DNA of 33,888 nt from Bacteroidaceae bacterium (GCA_017616445.1 JAFZYE010000077.1:1-33888); one strand, 5' to 3'; counted from the stretch's first letter, positions 16,943 to 25,312 are shown. A program made the numbers and translations. Notes: generated by a model from the letters alone, not told the origin.

Positions 16943-16970
16943 TAAAGTCTAAGGTCTAAAGTCTAAAGTC
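16943..16970. repeat. Heptamer tract TAAAGTC x4
   Basis: TAAAGTC, TAAGGTC, TAAAGTC and TAAAGTC, four 7-nt units. It belongs to the same class of intergenic heptamer arrays as elsewhere in the window. Confidence 0.8.
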
Positions 16971-17129
16971 CAAATTTACATTTGTAGGATTATTTTACGC
17001 ATTACAAACTGTGTCCGCACACAGAAATTTAAGGTTTAAAAACATTACATTGAAATGTATAAAAAAAGGAAAAAACAATGCATAAATACACAAAAAATGT
17101 GTAAAGAAGTGAATTTTTTTACAAAATTA

Positions 17130-17161
17130 TTTGGTCAATTCAAATAAACACCTTAACTTTG
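17130..17161 (+). promoter_or_regulatory. Consensus Bacteroidetes promoter of the porin-like gene
   Basis: TTTG at 17130-17133 (-33 element) and TAACTTTG at 17154-17161 (-7 element) are separated by 20 bp, close to the published consensus. This is the best two-part promoter in the window. It implies a leader of about 120 nt, which contains a small hairpin (TGTGCG/CGCACA, about 17238-17254). Confidence 0.8.
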
Positions 17162-17286
17162 CAGCGAGTTAATAATAAGGATAAGCCGAAAACCTTAAAA
17201 AGAGTAGGCAAAATTAAAACAATGTAAAAGTGAAGATGTGCGCCAGTCGCACACACGCGTAAACATTAATTTAATTATTAAAAATT

Positions 17287-17817
17287 ATGAAGAAGATTAT
17301 TCTTTCTGCTATCGTAGCAGTATGTGCAATTTCAGCTAACGCTCAGATTTGGGCAGGTGGTAAGCTTGGTTTCAACGCAACTAGCGGTGATGCTTACAAA
17401 GAGACTGAGACAGTATTTACTATCGCTCCTGAGGTAGGTTACACTTTGAGCGACAACTTGGATGTTGCTGCAGCTCTCAATTTCACAATGGAGAACAACA
17501 TGGGTGGTCGCAAGGATAATAACTACACCACTATCGAAATTGAGCCATACGCTCGTTACACTTTTGCTGAGGCTGGTATCGCTAAGTTCTTCGTTGACGG
17601 TTATGTAGGCTTCGGAAGCGTTAAGCCAAAAGGAGTTGACGCTACTACTACTTTCAAGGTAGGTGTTCGCCCAGGTGTTAAGGTTGCTCTTTCTGACGAC
17701 GTATGCCTCGTATCAACTCTTGGTAACATCGGTTACAAGACTGTAAAGGACAGCTACAACAAGTTCGGTTTGAACCTTGACAACGCTATCACTTTCGGTA
17801 TCTACTTCAACTTCTAA
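17287..17817 (+). CDS. Outer-membrane beta-barrel protein
   Basis: A 176-aa small beta-barrel protein with a signal peptide (1-19, ending ANA) and an OmpX/opacity-type pattern of alternating strands and turns. Examples are IWAGGKLGFNATSG, FTIAPEVGYTLSDNLDVAAALNFTM, YTTIEIEPYARYTF, FFVDGYVGFGS, FKVGVRPGVKVALSD and a C-terminal strand ending in an aromatic residue (ITFGIYFNF). A terminal Phe is typical of proteins inserted by the Bam machinery. The codon pattern is restricted (for example GGT, GCT, AAC, GTA), which together with the strong promoter and terminator suggests high expression. Its exact function is unknown. It is monocistronic. Confidence 0.88.
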   Translation: MKKIILSAIVAVCAISANAQIWAGGKLGFNATSGDAYKETETVFTIAPEVGYTLSDNLDVAAALNFTMENNMGGRKDNNYTTIEIEPYARYTFAEAGIAKFFVDGYVGFGSVKPKGVDATTTFKVGVRPGVKVALSDDVCLVSTLGNIGYKTVKDSYNKFGLNLDNAITFGIYFNF

Positions 17818-17840
17818 TTCATAGCTGAAAGAGAACAATA

Positions 17841-17870
17841 AAAAGGAAGCTCGTTTGAGCTTCCTTTTTT
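17841..17870 (+). terminator. Rho-independent terminator of the porin-like gene
   Basis: AAAAGGAAGCTC and GAGCTTCCTTTT form a perfect stem around the loop GTTT, followed by a T-run. It lies 24 nt after the stop. Confidence 0.92.
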
Positions 17871-17911
17871 ATGTATGTATAGCAACAAGCCGTTTCGCTC
17901 ACAGCGAGAGG

Positions 17912-17985
17912 CCATAACTACATTTGCCGACTCCCAGAGCGGACACTTGCACACTCCAGGGAACCACACGTGCAGGCTCCCGAGG
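17912..17985. repeat. Imperfect ~23-bp triplicate in a gene-free stretch
   Basis: On the minus strand three related units follow one another, beginning GGGAGCCTGCACGTGTGG, GGAGTGTGCAAGTGTCC and GGGAGTCGGCAAATGTAG. The stretch is more G/C-rich than its surroundings. A plus-strand TACATTTG (17919-17926) matches the -7 consensus. No gene is seen here. Confidence 0.45.
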
Positions 17986-18100
17986 CAGCAAAACACCCTC
18001 TACCTTATTAGACAAGAACAATCAATCGCAAAAAAAAGAGTTTAATCATTTAACCTACTAAACAATTAAACTATTAAACGACTAACCTATAAATCATTAG

Positions 18101-19324
18101 TTACTTAATATCGAACCGCTTACCCCATTGGGTCTCTTTATAGTAGTCGAAATAAGAATCGTTCTTGTACTTTTCCAAGGGTAAGAACATGCTGACAGCA
18201 CCACACTGGGACTTGTTAACTGGCATTAACGCACTTGTATATCCGCTATACCAGTTTGTGCCAATGGTGGCGACTGGAGACAAATGATAGAATGCATCCT
18301 CCCATCGAGCGTAATCATCACTGTCGGTCACCACAGCTTTCATGATACCTTGAATATCGTAAAAATCCGGGGTATCATAAGCACTCCAGATATTCCAATC
18401 GTAATGAAAATAATTGAGGCAGTTGACATACTTCGTTTCATCGAGGAAACTGTATTTTTCGAACATCTCTGCCATCACAGACACGAAATTATCTAAAGTA
18501 TCATCTGTTCTGGCAGCAGATAGCACTACCCCACCCGAACTACTTAACGTGCTGTTATAATAAGATCCGTATGCATTCACAATGGCTTCTGCAATCTTAT
18601 GTTCCGATTCATGAAGGAACAAGGCAGGTACCACTTTATGATAGGGAGCTCCAGGACCTGGCATCTCTGCAGGCGAACCAATAATATATTTAGCTGCAGC
18701 ACGTAACTCATAAATGACCTCAATAGCCTGCATGAAACATGCATCAAACAGGATGTACTCAAACTTTGGATATTTACTCAACACGGATGCCATTTCAGGA
18801 ATCATCATCCTCGTTGTTCCGTCTGAGGAAGTGTCAACTGCAAAGGACCTACGTTGAGGTGATTCGCTCGAAGCGTTTATCCATCCTGACCCATGCGACC
18901 ACAATACCAATCCGTAGTCTTGTGCTTCATAGTGCTTGAAGAAGTAATCCAACACCTGGTCCAACACAGTAGGAGAAGCCGAATTGAGGTTTTCTGAGAA
19001 CTGATACACCGGAGTAAGACCCGCCTGCGTTTTAGCATTTGTAGTACGGTTGATTTCGTAGATTCTCGATTTGTTATTATCGTCGACAAACACCAGCAAA
19101 TGGTCGTTTTCGCCCATGCCAGACTTACCTTCCAGCATTTCAATAATGTCATTATCAATATTCGGTCTCAGATTGTTCTGGCCTGATATATACACCAACA
19201 CACAACGGGCATTATGACTCTCCTCACTCGGTTCATCCTTTGAGCACGAAACGGCACCAACCAGCATCATACCTGCCAGAAGGACAGGCATCATCAGACG
19301 GAATATGCAGACAATGTATTTCAT
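18101..19324 (-). CDS. Clostripain-like (C11) lipoprotein
   Basis: A 407-aa protein of the C11 clostripain family of cysteine peptidases. A lipoprotein signal peptide ends at VSC (lipobox Cys27), so it is probably anchored in the outer or inner membrane. The family's catalytic His is H144 in LVLWSHGSGW and the catalytic Cys is C196 in YILFDACFMQ; both are present, so it is likely active. C11 enzymes prefer Arg/Lys at P1 and often self-activate. It is last in a tight operon with rpoD and the 182-aa secreted protein (10-nt gap), which is unexpected for an exported protease. Confidence 0.88.
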   Translation of the reverse strand: MKYIVCIFRLMMPVLLAGMMLVGAVSCSKDEPSEESHNARCVLVYISGQNNLRPNIDNDIIEMLEGKSGMGENDHLLVFVDDNNKSRIYEINRTTNAKTQAGLTPVYQFSENLNSASPTVLDQVLDYFFKHYEAQDYGLVLWSHGSGWINASSESPQRRSFAVDTSSDGTTRMMIPEMASVLSKYPKFEYILFDACFMQAIEVIYELRAAAKYIIGSPAEMPGPGAPYHKVVPALFLHESEHKIAEAIVNAYGSYYNSTLSSSGGVVLSAARTDDTLDNFVSVMAEMFEKYSFLDETKYVNCLNYFHYDWNIWSAYDTPDFYDIQGIMKAVVTDSDDYARWEDAFYHLSPVATIGTNWYSGYTSALMPVNKSQCGAVSMFLPLEKYKNDSYFDYYKETQWGKRFDIK

Positions 19325-19334
19325 CGGAAAAAAA

Positions 19335-19883
19335 TTAATTGATGGCCGTCACGGCAAACTGGAACTTATCATCCGTCACTTGCATCAAGTGCATAGACTT
19401 CTCGTAACGCTTCAGAATCTTATTGAACCGTTTCAAGGCTTTCTTCCTGTCCTTGTGGAACACGACACTGGTCACAGGACGCTTCATTTGATAGGTGTCC
19501 ACAATATACTTACGGAACTGATTGCTATAATCCGAACGGAAAGCCAGATAGTCATATTTCTTTGTCAACTGGGCGTTATCCAACTTCTGCAGGTTGGTCA
19601 CATACACAACAGAGTCACCAAACTGGGCTGAGATTCCAAACAGATATACGGGGGTTGTGTAGGTCTCGCTCTTCTTTGTGTCGATACGCTCCAATTTCGC
19701 TATCTTCTCCGCTTTCTTCTTCTCTTCCTTCTGACGTTTGGCCAGTTTCTTGTCAGCTAACTCCTGCTGCTTACGCAAAGCCATGTCGTTGATCATCGTC
19801 TCGAACTCCTGCGCAGACACATCGGTTCCTGCCCATAGCATGAGCGTCAACACTAACACGATTTTCAGCATTCTACCCATCAC
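19335..19883 (-). CDS. Secreted Bacteroidales protein of unknown function
   Basis: A 182-aa protein with a signal peptide (to about residue 25, DVSAQ). A highly charged Lys/Glu stretch (about 35-68) probably forms a helix or coiled coil. The compact C-terminal part includes PVYLFGISAQFGDSVVYVTNLQ and YLAFRSDYSNQFRKYI, and later the Lys/Arg-rich segment VVFHKDRKKALKRFNKILKRY. I recognise the general pattern from Bacteroidales hypothetical proteins but know no function. It begins 2 nt after rpoD ends and is followed 10 nt later by the C11 lipoprotein. Confidence 0.75.
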   Translation of the reverse strand: MMGRMLKIVLVLTLMLWAGTDVSAQEFETMINDMALRKQQELADKKLAKRQKEEKKKAEKIAKLERIDTKKSETYTTPVYLFGISAQFGDSVVYVTNLQKLDNAQLTKKYDYLAFRSDYSNQFRKYIVDTYQMKRPVTSVVFHKDRKKALKRFNKILKRYEKSMHLMQVTDDKFQFAVTAIN

Positions 19884-19885
19884 GC

Positions 19886-20746
19886 TTATCCCAAATATGA
19901 TTTCAACAAACGGCTTCTTGAATTCTGACGCAAGCGACGGATTGCCTTCTCCTTGATTTGACGTACACGCTCACGTGTCAGTCCGAAGGTCTGACCAATC
20001 TCTTCTAAAGTCATTTCGTGTGTACCTATACCAAAGAACATACGGATGATGTCCTTCTCGCGTGGTGTAAGGGTGTCGAGCGCACGGTCGATTTCTTTCG
20101 AAAGGGATTCATTCACCAAGGTCTTGTCGGCCATTGGGCTGTCGTCATTCACCAATACATCCAACAAGCTGTTATCCTCTCCTTCCACAAACGGAGCATC
20201 CACACTGATATGACGGCCTTGCACTTTCAGTGTATCACCAATCTTATCAACTGGCAGTCCTATGATGTTGGCCAACTCCTCTGACGAAGGACGGCGTTCG
20301 TTCTCCTGCTCGAACTTGGCCAATGCTTTCGTAATCTTATTGAGCGATCCCACCTGATTGAGCGGCAGACGCACGATACGAGCTTGCTCAGCCAAAGCCT
20401 GAAGAATACTCTGGCGGATCCACCAAACTGCATACGAAATGAACTTGAAACCACGTGTCTCGTCAAACTTCTCTGCAGCCTTGATCAGTCCGAGGTTTCC
20501 TTCGTTAATCAGGTCAGGCAGACTCAGACCTTGGTTCTGATACTGCTTGGCAACAGAAACCACAAATCGCAGATTGGCTTTTGTCAAGGTCTCCAATGCC
20601 CTGCGATCTCCCTTACGGATACGAGCTGCAAGTTCTACTTCCTGTTCAACTGTGATAAGTTCCTCACGACCAATCTCCTGAAGATACTTGTCTAACGAAG
20701 CACTTTCACGATTGGTAATACTTTTGGTAATTTTTAACTGTCTCAT
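19886..20746 (-). CDS. rpoD: Primary sigma factor of Bacteroidetes type
   Basis: A 286-aa sigma-70. Region 1.2 starts near residue 16 ([18 protein letters not shown]), followed by region 2 ([37 protein letters not shown], then [19 protein letters not shown]), region 3 ([14 protein letters not shown]) and region 4 ([17 protein letters not shown], then [23 protein letters not shown]). It lacks the long acidic region 1.1 of proteobacterial RpoD, as is normal for this phylum, whose primary sigma reads -33 TTTG / -7 TAnnTTTG. Its own upstream sequence has TAATTTTG at 20770-20777. It leads an operon with two exported proteins. Confidence 0.96.
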   Translation of the reverse strand: MRQLKITKSITNRESASLDKYLQEIGREELITVEQEVELAARIRKGDRRALETLTKANLRFVVSVAKQYQNQGLSLPDLINEGNLGLIKAAEKFDETRGFKFISYAVWWIRQSILQALAEQARIVRLPLNQVGSLNKITKALAKFEQENERRPSSEELANIIGLPVDKIGDTLKVQGRHISVDAPFVEGEDNSLLDVLVNDDSPMADKTLVNESLSKEIDRALDTLTPREKDIIRMFFGIGTHEMTLEEIGQTFGLTRERVRQIKEKAIRRLRQNSRSRLLKSYLG

Positions 20747-20769
20747 CCCTATAAATACATATTAGCTTG

Positions 20770-20777
20770 CAAAATTA
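20770..20777 (-). promoter_or_regulatory. -7 promoter element TAATTTTG (rpoD)
   Basis: It matches TAnnTTTG on the minus strand, 24 nt before the rpoD ATG. Confidence 0.6.
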
Positions 20778-20848
20778 CTACTTTTTTTCGACATAATGCA
20801 TCGCCATATCAAAAAAAATTGCTTACTTTGTAAAAATATTTACAAAAC

Positions 20849-21490
20849 ATGCAAAAAAAAGAACGATACATAGCGGTTTCCGACTTTTTTCAGCAGGCGA
20901 TGCCAGATGCTCAGACGGAGCTGCAATTCCAGTCGGCTTACCAACTCCTGGTGGCCGTGATGCTCAGCGCACAATGTACAGACAAACGCGTAAATATGAC
21001 AACTCCTGCGCTGTTCAAGGCTTTCCCTACCTCACGAGAGTTAGCAAAAGCTACATTCGACGAGGTCTATCAGTTAATCAGCAGCATCAGCTATCCCAAC
21101 AGTAAGGCACAACATCTCATCGGGATGGCTCAGATGCTTGAGAGCGACTACAATGGCGAAGTTCCCTCAACACTTGAGCAACTCACACGTCTGCCAGGAG
21201 TAGGACGTAAGACCGCGAACGTAGTGATGAGTGTCGCTTTTGGCAAATCTACTATGGCAGTCGATACGCATGTATTCCGCGTCAGTCACAGAATCGGACT
21301 TGTTCCATCACGATGCACCACACCTCTCAGCGTCGAACGCGAACTAGTACGCAACATTCCACCCCATCTCGTCCATTCCTTCCACCACTGGCTCATCCTC
21401 CACGGTCGATATGTATGTAAAGCCATCCATCCCGACTGTCCTAACTGTGGCATCCGACAATGGTGTATGTTTGCCAGCAAACACCTCTAA
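20849..21490 (+). CDS. nth: Endonuclease III
   Basis: A 213-aa DNA glycosylase/AP lyase that removes oxidised pyrimidines in base-excision repair. The helix-hairpin-helix LPGVGRKTANVV carries the catalytic K121, and AVDTHVFRV carries the catalytic D139. The 4Fe-4S cluster motif C-x6-C-x2-C-x5-C is at C190, C197, C200 and C206. Length is normal. It diverges from rpoD with 102 nt between starts. A partial -7 match (TTACTTTG, 20823-20830) could drive it. The 3' end borders heptamer repeat DNA. Confidence 0.96.
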   Translation: MQKKERYIAVSDFFQQAMPDAQTELQFQSAYQLLVAVMLSAQCTDKRVNMTTPALFKAFPTSRELAKATFDEVYQLISSISYPNSKAQHLIGMAQMLESDYNGEVPSTLEQLTRLPGVGRKTANVVMSVAFGKSTMAVDTHVFRVSHRIGLVPSRCTTPLSVERELVRNIPPHLVHSFHHWLILHGRYVCKAIHPDCPNCGIRQWCMFASKHL

Positions 21491-21558
21491 CCCTTAACCA
21501 TGAATCCTTAATCTTGAACCTTGAACCTTGAACCTTGAACCCTTAACCTCTAACCTTT
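21484..21558. repeat. CTTGAAC/CCTTAAC heptamer tract between convergent genes
   Basis: Units CTTGAAC (x4 from 21513), CCTTAAC and CTCTAAC run without a break from the end of nth into the last codons of the metalloprotease. The final residues of that protein (KVKVRG) and its stop are written in repeat DNA. Confidence 0.8.
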
Positions 21559-23210
21559 ACTTTCCCGTTCTCAATATAAATCCCCTTTGGCAAATGGCCT
21601 CCCATGAAACGTCTGCCTTGAAGGTCGTAGATAACGGAAGGAGTACGTTCCGAATCAGGATGCACCTCTGAGATACCCGTATCCTCGTCAGAAGCACGAT
21701 AGAAGAAATTCATCGTCCTGTCACTGTTCTGCGTGATATTCAAGATACCTCCTTGTAAGAATTTTTCATCCAGCATATTCGGATTGTAGTATATCGCAGC
21801 AGGCTTAGAAGTGGCCGTCAGGCTATCATTTGCCTGATAGGGATATAGGTCATGACTCATACTGGTATAGCTGGAACTTGCATTGTTGTCAGCCCGGAAT
21901 ATGATCAGTCGGGCATGATCGTTTGTGGGATATCCATAGTTTCGGACATAATTGGAGGTCGAGGTCAAGACCGAGTTAGGAATATTCAGATACCAGAGTT
22001 GCGCATCATAGTCCACATGTGTAATCATCAGTCCACGACCTGGAAGATATTTATCCCAATTTGTCTGCTGACGGTTCTCAAGGATATAATACTCGTCAGG
22101 ATGTCCATCATTATAGATGATGTAGCCACCTCCGCCCTCGCTGACTGGTTTCAGATTGCTAACGGTCACATTCTGGTTCGACAGCACGGTCAGGTCAATC
22201 CATCCTGCCATCCATTTCTCATAGGCAGAAAAACCTGCAGGCACGAATCCGCTACCATTAAATCCCCCTGAATCCATTATGTCGTATGATTGCAGTGAGC
22301 CAACCACACCATTGGCTGTATCGTAAAGGTCAGGATAACCCAAACAATGCGAGAACTCATGACAGATGCCTCCAATACCTTCAATCTTTCCAGAGGAGGT
22401 CAGTTCGTTGGAACATGCATAAGTATTGATGCGGACTTTATCAAGGAAGAGATTGATATTTGCCACTTTCAAATAGAACATGTGCGGCCAAATGGTGTCA
22501 TCATTACCGCTAGTAGCTTCACCTTTGCCGGCATAGACAACATAAACCTCATCAACCTCATAATCATCATCCCAATCATATTCGCGAAAATTCACCTGAC
22601 TGTCGACTGCCTTACAGGCTTCTACAATCATATTCACCGCCCTCTTATCGCTACCGTTAGCATCGTTTTCTCCATAATAACTCTGATTATTTGCCAGTTG
22701 AACCGGGCCAAACACGTCAAACTCCAGTTCGAACTCTCCACCACTCTGAGCCTTGAAATAGTCGGCAACGCTACCCTTAAAACCTTCTGAGGTCGTATAG
22801 CCCTCTGCATTCAGAATTTTCTCATACTTCGCTTTGTTATTGGAGGCATTGAACTTCACATCCTTAAACTCAGCCAAAATCACCAATCCTTTCTTCTTAC
22901 CAGTATAATGGGTACGCTCTCCAATCGCCACTCTACGTGACATAGCTGACGCTTGCCTTGTGGTTCTGAGACTCTGTGCACGATTGCTCATGGTGATTTC
23001 ATTTGCCTCCACGTACTCTTCACCCGACTTAACATAGTTTCGTCCGTCGTCTGTACGCCAATAATGGCAGAACTCGTCACCTTTCAACTGAGCTCGCACT
23101 TCCGTACCGTCCTTGAGTCGCAAGGTTCTCCATATCTCAGGCATGGCCGGAATGGCATGCATTCCGACCGTCGCCCAATATATCAAAAACAAGCACAACG
23201 CTCTCTTCAT
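21543..23210 (-). CDS. Secreted M6-family metalloprotease
   Basis: A zinc protease of family M6 (immune-inhibitor-A-like). The longest frame starts at 23225 (560 aa). I prefer the ATG at 23210 (555 aa) because MKRALCLFLIYWATVGMHA is a clean signal peptide. The zinc motif HEFSHCLGYPDLYD (H289, E290, H293 and D299 in the longer numbering) matches HExxHxxGxPD. VLILAEF-type strands and SVADYFKAQSGGEFELEFDV precede it, as in the family. The C-terminus (VIYDLQGRRFMGGHLPKGIY) resembles the Bacteroidetes C-terminal sorting-like segment, suggesting surface delivery; no separate proof of type IX secretion is visible here. The last codons are made of heptamer repeat. Confidence 0.9.
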   Translation of the reverse strand: MKRALCLFLIYWATVGMHAIPAMPEIWRTLRLKDGTEVRAQLKGDEFCHYWRTDDGRNYVKSGEEYVEANEITMSNRAQSLRTTRQASAMSRRVAIGERTHYTGKKKGLVILAEFKDVKFNASNNKAKYEKILNAEGYTTSEGFKGSVADYFKAQSGGEFELEFDVFGPVQLANNQSYYGENDANGSDKRAVNMIVEACKAVDSQVNFREYDWDDDYEVDEVYVVYAGKGEATSGNDDTIWPHMFYLKVANINLFLDKVRINTYACSNELTSSGKIEGIGGICHEFSHCLGYPDLYDTANGVVGSLQSYDIMDSGGFNGSGFVPAGFSAYEKWMAGWIDLTVLSNQNVTVSNLKPVSEGGGGYIIYNDGHPDEYYILENRQQTNWDKYLPGRGLMITHVDYDAQLWYLNIPNSVLTSTSNYVRNYGYPTNDHARLIIFRADNNASSSYTSMSHDLYPYQANDSLTATSKPAAIYYNPNMLDEKFLQGGILNITQNSDRTMNFFYRASDEDTGISEVHPDSERTPSVIYDLQGRRFMGGHLPKGIYIENGKVKVRG

Positions 23211-23279
23211 TTTTCTATCCCACATACGCTGCTACGATGACTTTAGAGTCATGCATAATTCCTCTCCCCTCTATAATCA

Positions 23280-23354
23280 CTCTCCCATAACCCTTAACCA
23301 TGAACCCTTAACCATGAACCACTAACCTATAACCTGTCAACTCTCAACTATCAC
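23280..23354. repeat. CCCTTAACCATGAA / TCAACTC repeat tract
   Basis: A 14-nt unit (two heptamers, CCCTTAA and CCATGAA) occurs twice, followed by CTAACCTATAACC and TCAACTCTCAACTA. It ends next to the guaA stop. Confidence 0.75.
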
Positions 23355-24338
23355 CTACTCCCACTCAATAGTGCCCGTTGGTTTTGGAGTGAGGTCGTAA
23401 AGGACACGGTTTACACCTGGAACTTCGGTGATGATGCGCTGGGTGATGTGGTGCAGGAGCTTGTAGGGAATCTCCTCAATGGTAGCGGTCATAGCGTCGC
23501 GGGTGTTGACGGCACGGATAATTACGGGCCAATCCCAACTACGTTTATTGTCCTTAACACCTGTTGACTTATAATCGGGCACGATGGTGAAGTACTGCCA
23601 AACCTTGCCCTCAAGGCCGTTCTTGGCAAACTCCTCACGCAGGATTGCATCGCTCTCACGAAGCGCCTCCAGACGGTCACGAGTGATAGCACCTGTGCAA
23701 CGAACGCCAAGACCCGGACCTGGGAATGGCTGACGATAAACCATGTTGTCAGGCAGGCCCAACTCCTTACCTACTACGCGAACCTCATCCTTGAAGAGCA
23801 GCTTGATAGGCTCCACAAGTTCAAACTGCAAATCATCGGGCAGACCACCCACATTGTGGTGTGATTTCACTGGACCCGACTCAACGATATCGGGATAGAT
23901 GGTACCCTGAGCCAGAAAGCTGATACCCTCCTGCTTGCGGGCCTCCTCCTCAAACACGCGAATGAACTCAGCACCAATGATCTTACGCTTCTGCTCAGGA
24001 TCAGCTACACCAGCCAGCTTGTCAAGGAAGCGATCTGTAGCGTCCACATAAACGAGGTTGGCATTCAATTCATCGCGGAACACACGTACCACCTGCTCGG
24101 GCTCACCCTTGCGCAGAAGTCCGTGATTGACGTGTACTGATACCAGTTGCTTACCTACTGCCTTGATAAGCAGAGCAGCCACTACTGACGAATCCACACC
24201 GCCAGAAAGTGCCAGCAAAACTTTCTTGTCACCAATTTGAGCACGAAGCTCCTGAATTTGTTCATCAATAAACTTCTTCGCCAGAGCTGGAGTCGTGATG
24301 CGCTCCATATCAGCTGGTCTTACATTTCCTGTTACCAT
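23355..24338 (-). CDS. guaA: GMP synthase ATP-pyrophosphatase subunit (no glutaminase domain)
   Basis: A 327-aa protein covering only the C-terminal two thirds of classical GuaA (about 510 aa). It has the ATP-PPase domain with P-loop LALSGGVDSSVVAALL (about 43-58) and VHVNHGLLRKGE, and the dimerisation domain with RQPFPGPGLGVRC, IVPDYKSTGVKDN and the C-terminal PTGTIEWE. The ORF starts about 40 residues before the P-loop and has no room for a class I glutaminase domain. It should make GMP from XMP with free ammonia or with a separate glutaminase subunit, as known in archaea. No such partner lies in this window. The upstream 150 nt hold no glutaminase remnant, so this looks like a natural split form, not a fresh truncation. 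Confidence 0.9.
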   Translation of the reverse strand: MVTGNVRPADMERITTPALAKKFIDEQIQELRAQIGDKKVLLALSGGVDSSVVAALLIKAVGKQLVSVHVNHGLLRKGEPEQVVRVFRDELNANLVYVDATDRFLDKLAGVADPEQKRKIIGAEFIRVFEEEARKQEGISFLAQGTIYPDIVESGPVKSHHNVGGLPDDLQFELVEPIKLLFKDEVRVVGKELGLPDNMVYRQPFPGPGLGVRCTGAITRDRLEALRESDAILREEFAKNGLEGKVWQYFTIVPDYKSTGVKDNKRSWDWPVIIRAVNTRDAMTATIEEIPYKLLHHITQRIITEVPGVNRVLYDLTPKPTGTIEWE

Positions 24339-24410
24339 AATTTTCTTATTTATAATTTGACAATTTATTTCCAGTTTAGTTATTCACTATTCGTTTTCAC
24401 TCTCATCTAT

Positions 24411-24515
24411 TTTATGCATTATGCATTCTTCATTATGCATTGACTAAAGTCTAATTCTCTTAACTCTTAATTCTTAACTCTTAATTCTTAACTCTTAACT
24501 CTTAACTTCTAACTC
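24411..24515. repeat. ATTATGCATT units plus TTAACTC heptamer tract
   Basis: Two or three ATTATGCAT units are followed by a long run of TTAACTC/TTAATTC heptamers (about 24459-24515). The tract overlaps the last codons (EVKS) and stop of the AlkD-like gene. Confidence 0.8.
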
Positions 24516-25277
24516 CATCCATTCCTTACGTTCCTTATCCGACATCTTTTCAATGGCATAGCGAAGCATGGTTCGCGGCATTTCGTGAGCATGCTGACGA
24601 AGAAACTCTCGCAACAAATCCATAGATACACGCTTACCCATTTCTCTAAGCATCCAGCCCACTGCCTTGTGCATCAAGTCGTGTGGATGATGCAGATGAA
24701 CCTCTGCATATCTCAGACACCACGACGGGTCGCCCATCTGCGAGGTCTTCCACGTACAGACAATACTCATGCGCTGCTTCCACAGACAAGGGCTGGCAGC
24801 AAGTTCATCCAACATTTTTCGTTTATACTCAAAATCCTGGGTTTCTTCCCCCCTTAGAGGGGATAAGAGGGAGGCTCCCAATATCTTTGGTGCCGACAAG
24901 TCCACCAAATCCCAGTTATTCGCCTGCTCTGCATATTGCAGATACATCGTCACAATCTCGTCGCGTTTCCTGATAGCGTTTGTATCATTCTCTAATCGCT
25001 TCGTTGCCAGTTTCTCGAACTTCGCCACAAGAATCAAGAACCCACAGAGTCTCACCTCATGCCAGCGGTTCATCAACAACACAGGGATCTCCTCCATTGG
25101 AAAATCCACCCCAGCCGCCTTCACCACTTCCCGTGTCTGTGGCACCTTCAGCCCCAGAAACTCATCGCCTTCCCCATAATCGCCAGGCCCCGTCTTAAAG
25201 AAGCCCATCAACACCTGCCGCTGCTTCTCGTTCTGCAGCGACTCCATATATTCGATGATTTCCTGTGCTTTCGTCAT
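24495..25277 (-). CDS. AlkD-like DNA alkylation repair protein
   Basis: A 260-aa all-helical HEAT-like repeat protein of the DNA alkylation repair (AlkC/AlkD) family, which removes alkylated purines. Typical segments are LGLKVPQTREVVK, EVRLCGFLILVAKF, NNWDLVDLSAPKILG, WKQRMSIVCTW, HDLMHKAVGWMLREMGK and PRTMLRYAIEKM. Residues about 136-149 (SLLSPLRGEETQDF) interrupt the usual link between KILG and the next helix. They are encoded by a C-run/G-run palindrome (24850-24862) and its flanks, also found in intergenic DNA of this window. The C-terminal codons overlap a heptamer tract. The frame is intact, so the protein is probably functional. Confidence 0.88.
   Translation of the reverse strand: MTKAQEIIEYMESLQNEKQRQVLMGFFKTGPGDYGEGDEFLGLKVPQTREVVKAAGVDFPMEEIPVLLMNRWHEVRLCGFLILVAKFEKLATKRLENDTNAIRKRDEIVTMYLQYAEQANNWDLVDLSAPKILGASLLSPLRGEETQDFEYKRKMLDELAASPCLWKQRMSIVCTWKTSQMGDPSWCLRYAEVHLHHPHDLMHKAVGWMLREMGKRVSMDLLREFLRQHAHEMPRTMLRYAIEKMSDKERKEWMELEVKS
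24850..24862. repeat. G/C-rich palindromic repeat inside the AlkD-like gene
   Basis: CCCCTTAGAGGGG followed by ATAAGAGGGAGG lies in frame. It resembles the intergenic copies at 616-644 and 8698-8711. Confidence 0.7.
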
Positions 25278-25312
25278 TCTTCACTCTTCACTTTTCACTC
25301 TTCACTCTTTTC
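25278..25312. repeat. CTTCACT/TTTCACT heptamer tract
   Basis: Units of CTTCACT and TTTCACT fill the gap between the TfoX-domain gene and the AlkD-like gene and encode the last residues (RVKSEK) of the former. Confidence 0.7.

Larger units (their letters stand above)
16760..17286. other. Intergenic region between asnA and the porin-like gene
   Basis: No gene seen. Contents in order: the asnA promoter; an A/T-rich stretch with ATGCATCATAAGTAATG-type units; four TAAAGTC heptamers at 16943-16970; another A/T-rich stretch; the promoter at 17130-17161; and the transcribed leader of the downstream gene. Confidence 0.6.

Noticed and set aside
17814-17996. Minus-strand 60-aa Cys-rich frame
   Set aside because: It is read through the terminator hairpin and the G/C-rich repeat and has no start context or homology I recognise.
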